A DNA stretch of 64,000 bases from MWCR01 sp049325475 (GTDB lineage: Bacteria > Patescibacteriota > Patescibacteriia > 2-12-FULL-60-25). Positions 32,530 through 41,362 of this stretch are shown piece by piece; position 1 is the stretch's first letter; every line of letters begins with the position of its first letter. The translations under genes were made by a program, and so were the position numbers. The stretch is from NCBI GenBank assembly GCA_049325475.1, contig JBMOLN010000007.1:620001-684000 (forward strand), read 5' to 3'. Under the pieces are notes generated by a model that worked only from the letters and a program-made list of their open reading frames with translations, did not search any database and had not been told where the DNA came from.

Positions 32530-33680
32530 ATAAAGAGCCAGCATCGCAGGCCGCGGCCGGCCAATCTCATTCTTCGGTATCCGGAGATCCTTTGATTGGT
32601 CAAAATAATTGGCCGCTCATTGATCTTATAATTGTATCTTGGGATCACGCTCGTTTTTTTGATAATCTTTTCGCTTCGCTATCCAAACTTGATTATCCCA
32701 AAGATTCTTGGCGCCTCCATATCGTCATCAACAAAGACGGAGATGGCAGTAAAGAAAAAGCTTTGGAACTGTCTGAAAAATATTCAGCGTCCCTGCCAAA
32801 GATGATCGTGCATGAGCCGCACGCCAATATTGGTTTTTCGGGCGGCAACAATCGAGCTATAACCTGGGCGATGCAAAACAATTCGGAGTGCGTCTATCTC
32901 CTCAATCCCGACACGGAAATCGATGCGTCGGCGCTAAAAGAAGCGGTCATGGTCTGGCGCAGTCAAAAAGACGTTGGCTCCGTGCAATCACTCCTGATCC
33001 GCGGCGACGATCCGAATTTGATAAATTCCAAAGGCAATGAACTGCACTTTTTATGTTTCGGTTATTGCGGAGGCGATAAAGACCCGGTTGCGGCAGCTCC
33101 AAGCGAGCCTGTCCGCATTTCTTATCCCTCCGGTGCGGGCGTTTTATTGCCAATAGCGGTCTTAAATAAAGTCGGACTTTTGGATGAAACTCTGCATTCG
33201 TATCACGAAGATCTGGATCTGGGCTGGCGTATCATGATCGCCGGATACAGAAACTATCTTGCGCCAAAAAGCATTGTCACTCATTATTACGAATTTTCCC
33301 GGTCCATCTCCAAATGGCATTTGATGGAGCGCAACCGGCTCTTGGTCTTTTTTAAAAACTATAAGCTTGCCAGCATTATAATGCTTTTACCGGCTATGAT
33401 TTCCACGGACATGGCCATCTGGGCTTTTGCTGTTAAGGGCGGATGGTTCCGGCAAAAAATCAAAGCCAATTTTTCATTACTCAAACCATCAACTTGGCAG
33501 TATCTTCTGGCCGGTCGCGAAAAAATACACCTGATCCGCCGCATGCCCGATTGGATCATCTTTGACCGTATGACTTATAAAATCGATCATCAGGAAATTA
33601 AAGCCGGCTTGGCGGAAAAAGTCGCCAATGCGTTTTGGAAAACGCTTTATGCCAGCTATCAATTAATTATTCGTTGGTAA
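32526..33680 (+). CDS. GT2 glycosyltransferase (rhamnosyltransferase-like)
   Basis: 384 residues, start coupled by ATGA overlap. N-terminal ~25 residues are Ala/Gln/Ser rich, then LIDLIIVSWDHARFFDNLFASL; NIGFSGGNNRAITWA and VYLLNPDTEIDASALKEAV give the GT-A core with the metal Asp. SYPSGAGVLLPIAVLNKVGLLDETLHSYHEDLDLGWR fits the rhamnosyltransferase/WcaA group. The C-terminus has a possible membrane-associated helix (ASIIMLLPAMISTDMAIWAF). Acceptor unknown. Confidence 0.85.
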   Translation: MNKEPASQAAAGQSHSSVSGDPLIGQNNWPLIDLIIVSWDHARFFDNLFASLSKLDYPKDSWRLHIVINKDGDGSKEKALELSEKYSASLPKMIVHEPHANIGFSGGNNRAITWAMQNNSECVYLLNPDTEIDASALKEAVMVWRSQKDVGSVQSLLIRGDDPNLINSKGNELHFLCFGYCGGDKDPVAAAPSEPVRISYPSGAGVLLPIAVLNKVGLLDETLHSYHEDLDLGWRIMIAGYRNYLAPKSIVTHYYEFSRSISKWHLMERNRLLVFFKNYKLASIIMLLPAMISTDMAIWAFAVKGGWFRQKIKANFSLLKPSTWQYLLAGREKIHLIRRMPDWIIFDRMTYKIDHQEIKAGLAEKVANAFWKTLYASYQLIIRW

Positions 33681-33684
33681 ACAT

Positions 33685-34803
33685 ATGCAAGTAGCACATA
33701 TTTGTTGCGTTGCGCCGCCAATGGGCGGCGGCATGGGCCAAGTGGCGGACCGGGAAGTCCGCGGGCTTCGCAAACACGGGGTAGACAGCTGGCTCATCTG
33801 CCCGCGCGATAAAAAATGCCGTTACGACGAGCACGTTATAGATCTTGTCTGCTTTGGCTTTGGCAATGCCGGCCGCCTCATCGGTTTGAAAAAACGCTTA
33901 AAAGAGGCCGATGTGGTTCATCTCCATTATCCTTTTTACGGCACCGCCGGCTGCGTGGCCGCTATGCGCAAACTGGGAATTATTAAAAAACTGGTTATTA
34001 CTTTGCACATGGACGCCTTCAGTAACGGCTATAAAGGCAAACTTTTTGATCTGCACCGCAAATTATTGCAGGATAAAATTTTAAAAACCGCCGATGCCAT
34101 CCTGATATCATCCAAGGATTATGCCGAGCATTCATCCTTTGCGAATCTCATTGCCGCAAACGATCCCAGAGTCAGGGAACTGCCATTTGGTGTTGATACC
34201 GATCTTTTTACCATCGGATTGCCGCATCGCGATGAGTTCAATCTTCCGGCAGGGTCATTTGTTGTTGGCAATGTCAGCGTAATGGATTCCGCGCACCCGT
34301 TTAAAGGTCTGGATGTTTTAATAAAATCAATCGCCAAGCTGCCCTCTGATGTTCATTTGCTTTTGGTGGGCGACGGCAACCGCAGGGCATTTTATAAAAA
34401 TCTTGCCCATGAACTTGGAATCGGCGGCAGAGTGCATTTCACCGGACGTTTAAGCAATCGGGATTTAATCAAGGCATTTCAAACAATGAATTTATTCGCT
34501 TTTCCCAGCACCAGTAAAGCCGAGGCATTCGGTCTGGCAATGCTCGAGGCTATGGCCTGCGGAGTTCCTGTTATAGCAGCTGATTTGCCCGGTGTGCGCG
34601 CTTTAGCCAAAGATTGCGGCTGTTTGGTGCCAAAACAAAATATTGATGCTTTGTCTGAAGCCATTAACAAATTCCACGCGGACAATGCCATGTGCCGGCA
34701 ATACTCGTCATCAGCCCGGGCCAAAGCCCTGCAATACAGTTGGGAGCGCCACATCGGCGAACTTATCAAACTGTATCAAAACTTATGCGAGTCGCCGTCT
34801 TAA
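33685..34803 (+). CDS. GT4-family glycosyltransferase
   Basis: 372 residues. N-terminal glycine-rich acceptor loop PPMGGGMGQVADREVRGL; donor half with GNVSVMDSAHPFKGLDVLI, LLLVGDGNRRAFY, VHFTGRLSNRDLIKAF and the E-x7-E motif EAFGLAMLEAMACGVPVI near 275-290. Begins 4 bp after the GT2 stop and overlaps the next GT4 gene by 19 bp, so it is part of a run from 31470 to 35930. Confidence 0.88.
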   Translation: MQVAHICCVAPPMGGGMGQVADREVRGLRKHGVDSWLICPRDKKCRYDEHVIDLVCFGFGNAGRLIGLKKRLKEADVVHLHYPFYGTAGCVAAMRKLGIIKKLVITLHMDAFSNGYKGKLFDLHRKLLQDKILKTADAILISSKDYAEHSSFANLIAANDPRVRELPFGVDTDLFTIGLPHRDEFNLPAGSFVVGNVSVMDSAHPFKGLDVLIKSIAKLPSDVHLLLVGDGNRRAFYKNLAHELGIGGRVHFTGRLSNRDLIKAFQTMNLFAFPSTSKAEAFGLAMLEAMACGVPVIAADLPGVRALAKDCGCLVPKQNIDALSEAINKFHADNAMCRQYSSSARAKALQYSWERHIGELIKLYQNLCESPS

Positions 34804-35930
34804 CCAACTCTTTGCCGCCGCAAACGCTTGGCGGAGCCGGACGCATAGCTCTCATCCAAGCCGAATACTTGCATAAGGCGGGCCACGAAGTCCGTATATT
34901 TTTACCCGAACCTTACGGCGGACATTTTGATGGTCTGGAAATTCAAACTTTTAAACCGCACACCGTCACCGGCTATCACAATCTTTCCGTTAAATCGATT
35001 TTTAGCCGGCTGATTTTTCACTGGCAGGATCTTTCAGCCAACATGCGGGCAGCGGATCGAATCATTGCCTGGAAACCGCAAGTTATCATCTCGCACAATT
35101 TAACGGGCTGCGGCTGGAAGACGCCGGCCATGGTGCAAATGGCGGGAGCTAAATGGATTCACATTCTTCACGATGTGCAATTATTTGAGCCTTCGGGGCA
35201 GATCAAGATCACTGAAACCCAAAAATTCGTACGCCAACATTGGCGGCGTTTCTGGACGCGTCTGCGCCTGAAATCGCTTGGCCGGCCTGATGCAATCGTT
35301 TCACCGTCAAATTGGCTGCTGCAGTTGCATCGGCAATACGGTTTGGACATCGCCAATTCCAAAGTCATACCCAACCCCGCCGTCTTGCCTGATACTGCTT
35401 TGCGCCAAAACATCACCGATACCCCGGTAGCTCTGTACGTCGGGCGCTTATCCGAGGACAAGGGCATCAAATTACTTATCAACGCCTGGCAAAAAAACAA
35501 TCCGCGCCCTGGAGTACTCAAAATTGTCGGCAACGGTCCCTTGCAATCTTGGCTCAATAATCTCGACGACGAGTCGGTGCAATGTCTGGGCCCGCTTTCA
35601 TCCCAAGAAGTGGGGGATATGATGTATTCGGGAAACTTATTGATCTTCCCTTCTTTAATAATGGAAAATCAACCAACGGTTTTACTCGAAGCCGTAGCCG
35701 CCGGCTTAAACGTTATCGCCAGCGATACGGGCGGAGTCGCCGAAATGCTGGGCGATTACGGTCAAATCATAAATCTCACCGGCACGGATTCAGCCGAAAA
35801 ACTCGCCTTGGCCATCAAAACACAGATTAATCGCCCGCTCAACATGCAATTGCGCGAGCAGATTTTAAAACACCACGATTTGGACCGCATTATGCAAGAA
35901 TATTTGGATGTTATTACTTTGCAGTGTTAA
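34785..35930 (+). CDS. GT4-family glycosyltransferase
   Basis: 381 residues starting MRVAVLTNSLPPQTLGGAGRIALI; the ORF extended upstream to 34692 lies inside the previous gene and lacks homology-like sequence. The donor half shows ALYVGRLSEDKGIKLLINAW, LKIVGNGPLQSWL, and IMENQPTVLLEAVAAGLNVIASD. Last gene of the plus-strand GT run; its end overlaps the convergent membrane-protein gene by 17 bp. Confidence 0.88.
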   Translation: MRVAVLTNSLPPQTLGGAGRIALIQAEYLHKAGHEVRIFLPEPYGGHFDGLEIQTFKPHTVTGYHNLSVKSIFSRLIFHWQDLSANMRAADRIIAWKPQVIISHNLTGCGWKTPAMVQMAGAKWIHILHDVQLFEPSGQIKITETQKFVRQHWRRFWTRLRLKSLGRPDAIVSPSNWLLQLHRQYGLDIANSKVIPNPAVLPDTALRQNITDTPVALYVGRLSEDKGIKLLINAWQKNNPRPGVLKIVGNGPLQSWLNNLDDESVQCLGPLSSQEVGDMMYSGNLLIFPSLIMENQPTVLLEAVAAGLNVIASDTGGVAEMLGDYGQIINLTGTDSAEKLALAIKTQINRPLNMQLREQILKHHDLDRIMQEYLDVITLQC

Positions 35931-38022
35931 ATACGTAAATTTTTACTTTACCCTCGCCGATATCCCATTCGTCATCCGCTAAAGCGGAGATTTTTTCGTT
36001 CAGTTCCTCGGCCCGCCACCAATAATCATTAATCACTACGAATACCAGATCCGATTCGCCCAAGCGTGCCGCATCGCGAACCGTATCCAGCGAAGGATCC
36101 TCGTAAGTCATTTTTAAATAAACATTATACAATTCGCCTCCGGTGGGAATCGGATAATAAAAGATGTTTTTTTGCGTATAACGCTTGAAGCCGAATTCCA
36201 GCACCGATGCCGCGGAAACGCTCTGATTGGCAAGCACCGTATACTTGGCTCCCTTGGCGTATCTGTCAATCCATCTCACCGCTTCAATATCGTATTTGCC
36301 AGTACTCCAGCCGCGGCTGGCTTGCACTGCATCATGCCTGGGTAAAGCATTGTGTGCATTGGCCGCACCAACAGCTCCCAAAAAAATAATTACCAATAAA
36401 CCGGCAACGGGAACCGTGGATTTTAATTTGGCAAAAATTTGGATAACTGCCGGCACAGCGGCAATAAGCAGTACAAAAATCGCCAATTGTAAAAGTCTGG
36501 CCGCATAATCACCGCGTTCATAGTGGATTAAAAAAGTAAAATCACTGGCATTTTCCAGCAATCCGGAGGCCAGTATCAGCGATGCGGCGCTTATTAACAA
36601 TAAAGCGGTGCGCGTTTTAATCTTGGCCGGAAGCAAGAATATTAAAACAATTAGAGCCAATGCCAATGCCGGTATTGTCGCGTTTATAAGCGAAGACCAG
36701 GCCGGCCATAAAACAAAATGATTGCCTATCCATGGAACAAGTCCGAGCAATGTTCCTGCCCATGTTGACCATTGTGTAATATAGGCCAAATTCCATTCAA
36801 TGTTTAACGAGGCGGTGAACTTACTGCCGAGAAAAAATACTAACGGAATAGTCAGCCCTGATAAAACCGCCAGCGGCCAGGAGAATTTGGAGATAACAAC
36901 CGAAGAGGATCTGTATAATAAAATCGCAACAGTTATGGTCATAAGCGGTATACCGGCAAGAGGGTGGATGGTAATCGCCCAAAGCCCGAGCCAAATCGGG
37001 GCGCTCATGCGAATGTGTTTTTCCGACGCGCCCAAAGCCAAGATTAAAGCCATTAAACCGATTAACATGGCAAAGCCTTGCGGAGTGCTCCCCACAAACA
37101 TGCCCAGAGGCAACATGGCCAGCATAAGCACGGCAAAAGCATTTGGAGCCAATCTGTCATAAGCAAAAGAGAGGCTGATTGGCAATAGCAGTGATGTTGC
37201 GACAGGCACCAGCCAGCGGTTCAGCTCGGCCAGGGGAATTTGCAATGCTCTGTAAAGCCAGGTCACAAAAACATATTGACCCATGTAATACATGGGCTTG
37301 GGATTCAGCTCACCCGTCAATGCGAGAACTTTTTGTCCGGCCACATGTAAAAATCCGTCAAAGCCAAATCCGATGGAATATATAAGCGGGGCAATGATCA
37401 AAGTTCCGAGTAACGCCAAAATCGCATGAAAAGTTGAAAAGATAATATTTTCAACATATAGAGCGCTTAAAGCCGCCGCAATCCATAAAATGGCAATTGC
37501 CGGCAAAATACCTTTCGGCAACAACGGCCAGGGAGTTCGTATGCTTTCCATGGTGCCGGCTTGCCAAGCCGAGATTCCTATATATGCAAGCGACATGATC
37601 GATGCCGCAGCTAAAATAATCGTAATAATAACTTTTCTTCTGTCCCATTCGGGAGGCGGGGGAACCGGAGGGGCGTTTAATAAAATTACATCTTCTGAAG
37701 TTACGCCCGAAAAATGGGCGGCTGCCATAGCTATTGCCAAAGACCAAGCGTCCGCCAGTCCGCCCAAAGGAGCTCCTATGTAAAACCATAAAGTCTGTGC
37801 AAAACTTTGCACCGCCATCAAAAGCAAAAATCCCAAAGGAATGGTGAGCGGCCATCTTCTTTGGGGGAAGCAATTTTTACCAAAGATGTAAGAATGGAAT
37901 AAAATTGCAAAAACCCAAAAAAATGGTTTGGCATAGGAAAAATCAAAATTAATATATTCCATGCCCAAAATCATCAGGACAAAGATGATGCCCGCAATGG
38001 CATCGAGCGTGCGTTCTCCCAT
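35914..38022 (-). CDS. Large polytopic membrane protein, possible GT-C-like enzyme
   Basis: About 702 residues from MGERTLDAIAGIIFVLM; the 52 extra N-terminal codons to 38178 would run into the divergent gene and are doubtful. There are roughly 16-18 hydrophobic segments up to ~585, then a soluble C-terminal domain (HDAVQASRGWSTGKYDIEAVRWIDRYAKGAKYTVLANQSVSAA). That alternation of many membrane helices with a C-terminal extracellular domain resembles GT-C or PMT-type enzymes, but I cannot identify a DxD/ExD motif with certainty. Family not recognised. The context of lipid-linked sugar genes supports a surface-glycan role. Confidence 0.6.
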   Translation of the reverse strand: MGERTLDAIAGIIFVLMILGMEYINFDFSYAKPFFWVFAILFHSYIFGKNCFPQRRWPLTIPLGFLLLMAVQSFAQTLWFYIGAPLGGLADAWSLAIAMAAAHFSGVTSEDVILLNAPPVPPPPEWDRRKVIITIILAAASIMSLAYIGISAWQAGTMESIRTPWPLLPKGILPAIAILWIAAALSALYVENIIFSTFHAILALLGTLIIAPLIYSIGFGFDGFLHVAGQKVLALTGELNPKPMYYMGQYVFVTWLYRALQIPLAELNRWLVPVATSLLLPISLSFAYDRLAPNAFAVLMLAMLPLGMFVGSTPQGFAMLIGLMALILALGASEKHIRMSAPIWLGLWAITIHPLAGIPLMTITVAILLYRSSSVVISKFSWPLAVLSGLTIPLVFFLGSKFTASLNIEWNLAYITQWSTWAGTLLGLVPWIGNHFVLWPAWSSLINATIPALALALIVLIFLLPAKIKTRTALLLISAASLILASGLLENASDFTFLIHYERGDYAARLLQLAIFVLLIAAVPAVIQIFAKLKSTVPVAGLLVIIFLGAVGAANAHNALPRHDAVQASRGWSTGKYDIEAVRWIDRYAKGAKYTVLANQSVSAASVLEFGFKRYTQKNIFYYPIPTGGELYNVYLKMTYEDPSLDTVRDAARLGESDLVFVVINDYWWRAEELNEKISALADDEWDIGEGKVKIYVFNTAK

Positions 38023-38089
38023 AAATACTGATAATATGTTAGCATAAATACACAAAACATGTATGGGATGGTTAACCAAAAGGGAGTTC

Positions 38090-38665
38090 ATGACCAATGA
38101 AACGGTACAGTTATATGTCCAAGACAAGATTTTGGCCAAAACCCTGTTGCCTTTAATACCGCATTCAGTTAAGCCCAATTACGTAACATTATTACGTTTA
38201 TTTTTAATACCTTTTAACATCTACTATGTATCCACCGAGCAGTGGCATATTTTATTGCCATTGTTTGCGTTTACGGCTTTTACGGATATGGTGGATGGAG
38301 CCATGGCTCGTGTGCGTAAACAAATAACGCTTTGGGGAGCGATTCTTGATCCGACTGCCGATAAATTATTGATGGCATCCGTGGCCGGCATTTTTATTGT
38401 GCAGAATGTCAGCTTTTTGCTAGCTTTCACTATTATCCTAATGGAATTTTTAATTGTTCTCGGCGCCTATTCCCGCCGACGCCGTGGAGAATACATCTGC
38501 GCCAACGGAGCCGGAAAAGTAAAATTTTCACTGCAAGCATTTGGCTTTGGGTTGATGCTCTTGTCCATGCTCATCTCCATGCCATCCATGCTTTATTTCG
38601 GTACTCTGCTCATGATCATATCGCTCGGCTTTGCAGTCGTCTCACTGGTGACTTACGGATTGTAG
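38090..38665 (+). CDS. CDP-alcohol phosphatidyltransferase
   Basis: 191 residues from MTNETVQLYVQDK, with AAGGGAG just upstream; earlier in-frame codons are not needed. The signature D-x2-D-G-x2-A-R-x8-G-x3-D-x3-D is complete in DMVDGAMARVRKQITLWGAILDPTADK near residues 65-91. About five membrane segments. Makes a phospholipid (e.g. phosphatidylglycerol phosphate or PI-phosphate) from a CDP-diglyceride. Divergent from the large membrane protein; head-group specificity unknown. Confidence 0.9.
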   Translation: MTNETVQLYVQDKILAKTLLPLIPHSVKPNYVTLLRLFLIPFNIYYVSTEQWHILLPLFAFTAFTDMVDGAMARVRKQITLWGAILDPTADKLLMASVAGIFIVQNVSFLLAFTIILMEFLIVLGAYSRRRRGEYICANGAGKVKFSLQAFGFGLMLLSMLISMPSMLYFGTLLMIISLGFAVVSLVTYGL

Positions 38666-38703
38666 CAAGACCTAACTCATCCCCCTGCCTCTCGGCGCGG
38701 CTT

Positions 38704-38831
38704 AACTCATCCCCCTGCCCCCAATTCTCTTAAGAATAAGAGAAGGGGGATTAAAACCGGTTCTAAATTATATTATATACTAAGCAAACAAGCCCCTCTA
38801 TTGATCTCAAGAGAGGGGTTTGGGGTGAGTT
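38704..38831. mobile_element. Palindromic MITE-like element, family A, copy 2, with adjacent partial copies
   Basis: Same 128-bp length and almost identical sequence to 26177-26304, with ends AACTCATCCCC / GGGGTGAGTT. A truncated left end precedes it (38673-38690, TAACTCATCCCCCTGCC). Confidence 0.85.
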
Positions 38832-38893
38832 CAGTCTTGCTAAGCCCCTCTATTGATCTCAAGAGAGGGGTTTGGGGTGAGTTCAGTCTTGCT
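38790..38893. repeat. 52-bp tandem duplication of the family A right half
   Basis: The unit AAGCCCCTCTATTGATCTC...GTGAGTTCAGTCTTGCT occurs twice with 52-bp spacing (38790 and 38842). Confidence 0.85.
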
Positions 38894-38900
38894 GTAAAAC

Positions 38901-38928
38901 AAAAAACCCCTCTTGAGTAAAGAGGGGG
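38901..38928 (-). terminator. Terminator of the lipoprotein gene
   Basis: On the minus strand CCCCTCTTT-ACTC-AAGAGGGG is followed by TTTTTT, 11 bp after the lipoprotein stop. Its GC-rich arm also resembles the family A elements, so a repeat may have been co-opted. Confidence 0.8.
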
Positions 38929-38938
38929 CAGGGGGAGA

Positions 38939-39688
38939 TCAACTGCACGTCCAGCGGCGTTCGCCGGCCGGGGTCAGAGTGCCCTTGCACGTGCAAGGAG
39001 CGCCTTGACCCTGATAGGACTCGAAGTTGGGCAGAACCCCCACGCCCTGTCCCAAGCACTGGTACTCGGCAGGCGTGGTGAGCGCGCCTTCGGTCTTGGC
39101 CACCGTACAAACCACATACGTGCCTTCTTGATTAGCCACGCATGTCGTCCGCAGGGACTGCGACTGCACCAGTCCGGCGGGCGGCGTGGCCGTCTTGGCG
39201 GCTGATGGGGCCGGGGGCGGCGGCAATGCGCTTGGAGTCGCCGTCGCGCCGGGTGTGCCCCAGGGCGGGGCAGGCAAAGCCTTGGGCGGTTCCACCACGA
39301 TGATCTGCGAGGGCACCGGCCAGTCGCAGACTGCGGGTGCTTCCGGATCCATTTGCAGAGTGGACCACTTCACGGTCCGCCCGCCGCCCGTGCAAGTGCA
39401 CAAAGCATGGTTGGGCAGGTACGCCTCGGCCTGCGGAAGCTGGCCGCCGCACTCCGTGGGCATGACCTGCGCTTCCACATCGAGCGGCGGAAGCTGGGGC
39501 GGAGTGCTTACCACTGTCGCGCTTGAGCTTTCGCCTTCCCCAACCTGTCCGCTATTGGAGCCCATTTCCGAGCCCGTGACCTGAACACCGTCGGCCGTGT
39601 CAGCATGCAAACCGACACTGCCGCCGCCGCAAGCCGACGTCATCATCGCTACGCAAACCGTCACAAACATCGCTGCAAACTTCTTCAT
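38939..39688 (-). CDS. GC-rich secreted lipoprotein with two Cys-rich modules
   Basis: 249 residues from MKKFAAMFVTVCVAMM, preceded by AGGGAGA. The signal peptide ends in a lipobox TSAC followed by GGGS, so it is a lipoprotein. The middle is Pro/Ala/Thr-rich linker. Two similar Cys modules: EC-GGQLP...LPNHALCTCTGG (~85-120) and QC-LGQG...LPNFESYQGQGAPCTCKG at the C-terminus, both ending before a Trp. The coding sequence is visibly much richer in G+C, with different codon choice (many GCC, GGC, CCG), than its neighbours. I do not recognise the family. Recent acquisition, or a contaminating/misjoined segment, is possible. Confidence 0.75.
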   Translation of the reverse strand: MKKFAAMFVTVCVAMMTSACGGGSVGLHADTADGVQVTGSEMGSNSGQVGEGESSSATVVSTPPQLPPLDVEAQVMPTECGGQLPQAEAYLPNHALCTCTGGGRTVKWSTLQMDPEAPAVCDWPVPSQIIVVEPPKALPAPPWGTPGATATPSALPPPPAPSAAKTATPPAGLVQSQSLRTTCVANQEGTYVVCTVAKTEGALTTPAEYQCLGQGVGVLPNFESYQGQGAPCTCKGTLTPAGERRWTCS

Positions 39689-39944
39689 TGTCTTTCTCCC
39701 TTGATGAGGGTTGATTGTCAGGAACGATTGGTAATTTAAGCATAATTTAGCAGATTTGTCAATGCTATTTGCCAACCCCTTAAAATCTCCAATTAACAAG
39801 AAAGAATTATTCCCCTTCCTTGAGAAAGGGAGGGGACAGGGGGAGGGATTTGGGTGTTATTTTAGCCAAATAACTGTCATGAAAGTCTTAGACCGTCATT
39901 ATAATGGCCAAGATCAGTTTTTTTTGCTAAATTAAGTCAAAAGT
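39689..39944. other. Intergenic region with a palindromic element and promoter-like sites
   Basis: Contains TTCCCCTTCCTTGAGAAAGGGAGGGGACAGGGGGAGGG in pieces at 39808-39848, a family A/B-like palindrome. TATAAT at 39900-39905 and TGCTAAATT at 39926-39934 (extended -10 style, ending 10 nt before the ATG) are candidate promoters for the Mur ligase gene. Confidence 0.5.
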
Positions 39945-41258
39945 ATGCTTCACGCCCTGAAAAAATTCATCCCCCAATCTTGGCTGGATGTTTATCACTA
40001 TATATTGTCCTATACCGCGGCCATGTATTACGGCAATCCATCTCGTGAATTGATCGTTATCGGTGTAACGGGAACCAATGGCAAAACCACCACAACTTAC
40101 ATGATTGCCAAAGCTTTGGAGTCTGACACAGTCAAAACCGGTTGTACTTCCACGGCCATCTTTAAAGTGGGGGACAAGGAATGGCTGAATGATAAAAAGA
40201 TGACCATGCTGGGCCGCTTCCAGTCGCAAAAACTTTTACGCGACATGGTTGCCGCCGGCTGCAAATATGCTGTCATTGAAACTTCATCCCAAGGCATACT
40301 TCAACACCGCCACAAAAACATCGTCTACGACATCTGCGTGTTCACCAACCTCACGCCCGAACACATCGAAGCTCATGGCGGATTTAATAATTACAAACAA
40401 GCCAAGATCGAACTCTTTCGTCACACCGCATCATTGCCATCCAAGACGATTGATGGCCAAGTCGCTCCGCGCGCAGCTATCCTGAATAGCGATGACGAAC
40501 ATGCGGCTGATTTTGCCATCTCTGATTTTCCTAAAATCATTTGGTATGGAACAGGGGAGAGGGCGCAAATCCGAGCCACGGACATCGCCGAAACTGCTCA
40601 GGGCCTAACCTTCAAAGTCGCAGAGCAAAATTACAAACTCAATCTGCTTGGTCGTGTTAACGTCTGCAACGCCCTGGCAGCGGCCGCCGCCGCATCCGGG
40701 TGCGGCATCACGGTCGCCGAAGCTCTTAATCGCCTAAGCAATCTCAAGTCCATTCCCGGGCGCTTCGAGCTGATCGACGCAGGCCAAAACTTCACAGTCT
40801 TGGTCGACTACGCTCCCGAGCCCGAGTCAGTGCAAAGATTGTATGAGGCCATTCGCCCGCTGAATTCAAAGCGCATAATCCATGTCCTGGGCTCATGCGG
40901 CGGCGGCCGAGATGTTGCCCGCCGTCCCGTCTTGGGTCGTCTTGCAGCTCAAAATGCGGCTATTGTCATCATCACCAACGAAGATCCCTATGATGATGAT
41001 CCGAAACTAATAATCGACCAAGTCGCCGAGGGCGCCGTATCCGCAGGAAAAATCGACGGTCAAAACCTGTTCCGTATCATGGACCGCCGCGAAGCCGTCT
41101 CCAAAGCCATCAGCCTCGCCCAAGCGGGCGATTTGGTGTTATTAACAGGTAAAGGTTCCGAACAGGCAATCTGTGTCGCCGGCGGCCATAAAATCCCCTG
41201 GGATGAACGCGAAGAAGCCCGCAAAGCCATCAAACGGCATATTGCTCAATCAAGCTAA
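39945..41258 (+). CDS. MurE-like Mur ligase lacking the N-terminal domain
   Basis: 437 residues. P-loop GVTGTNGKTTTTYMIAK begins at ~39, whereas full MurE (~490 residues) has a ~90-residue N-terminal UDP-binding domain before it; here only ~38 residues remain. The central domain has ETSSQGILQHRHKNIVYDICVFTNLTPEHIEAHGG. The C-domain has LVDYAPEPESV, the HVLGSCGGGRD loop and ITNEDPYDDDP. That last motif replaces the DNPR motif used by meso-diaminopimelate-adding MurE, so the amino acid added may differ. It builds peptidoglycan stem peptide, or modifies a related precursor. Confidence 0.85.
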   Translation: MLHALKKFIPQSWLDVYHYILSYTAAMYYGNPSRELIVIGVTGTNGKTTTTYMIAKALESDTVKTGCTSTAIFKVGDKEWLNDKKMTMLGRFQSQKLLRDMVAAGCKYAVIETSSQGILQHRHKNIVYDICVFTNLTPEHIEAHGGFNNYKQAKIELFRHTASLPSKTIDGQVAPRAAILNSDDEHAADFAISDFPKIIWYGTGERAQIRATDIAETAQGLTFKVAEQNYKLNLLGRVNVCNALAAAAAASGCGITVAEALNRLSNLKSIPGRFELIDAGQNFTVLVDYAPEPESVQRLYEAIRPLNSKRIIHVLGSCGGGRDVARRPVLGRLAAQNAAIVIITNEDPYDDDPKLIIDQVAEGAVSAGKIDGQNLFRIMDRREAVSKAISLAQAGDLVLLTGKGSEQAICVAGGHKIPWDEREEARKAIKRHIAQSS

Positions 41259-41286
41259 AAGTTGTAAAATAACTCTTGACAGACCC

Positions 41287-41358
41287 TAGATACAAGACTC
41301 AAGACTCGAGCAAGCTAATCAAATACCTGAGTCCTGTATCTAGAGTCTAGAGTCTATT
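41287..41358. repeat. Inverted pair of heptad arrays
   Basis: Left AGACCCTAGATACAAGACTC, right GTATCTAGAGTCTAGAGTCT; the two are inverted copies of the CTAG-word also seen at 28840-28892, both in 7-nt register. Together they can form a long imperfect hairpin in the gap between the Mur ligase and PH-domain genes. Confidence 0.7.
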
Positions 41359-41362
41359 TGTT

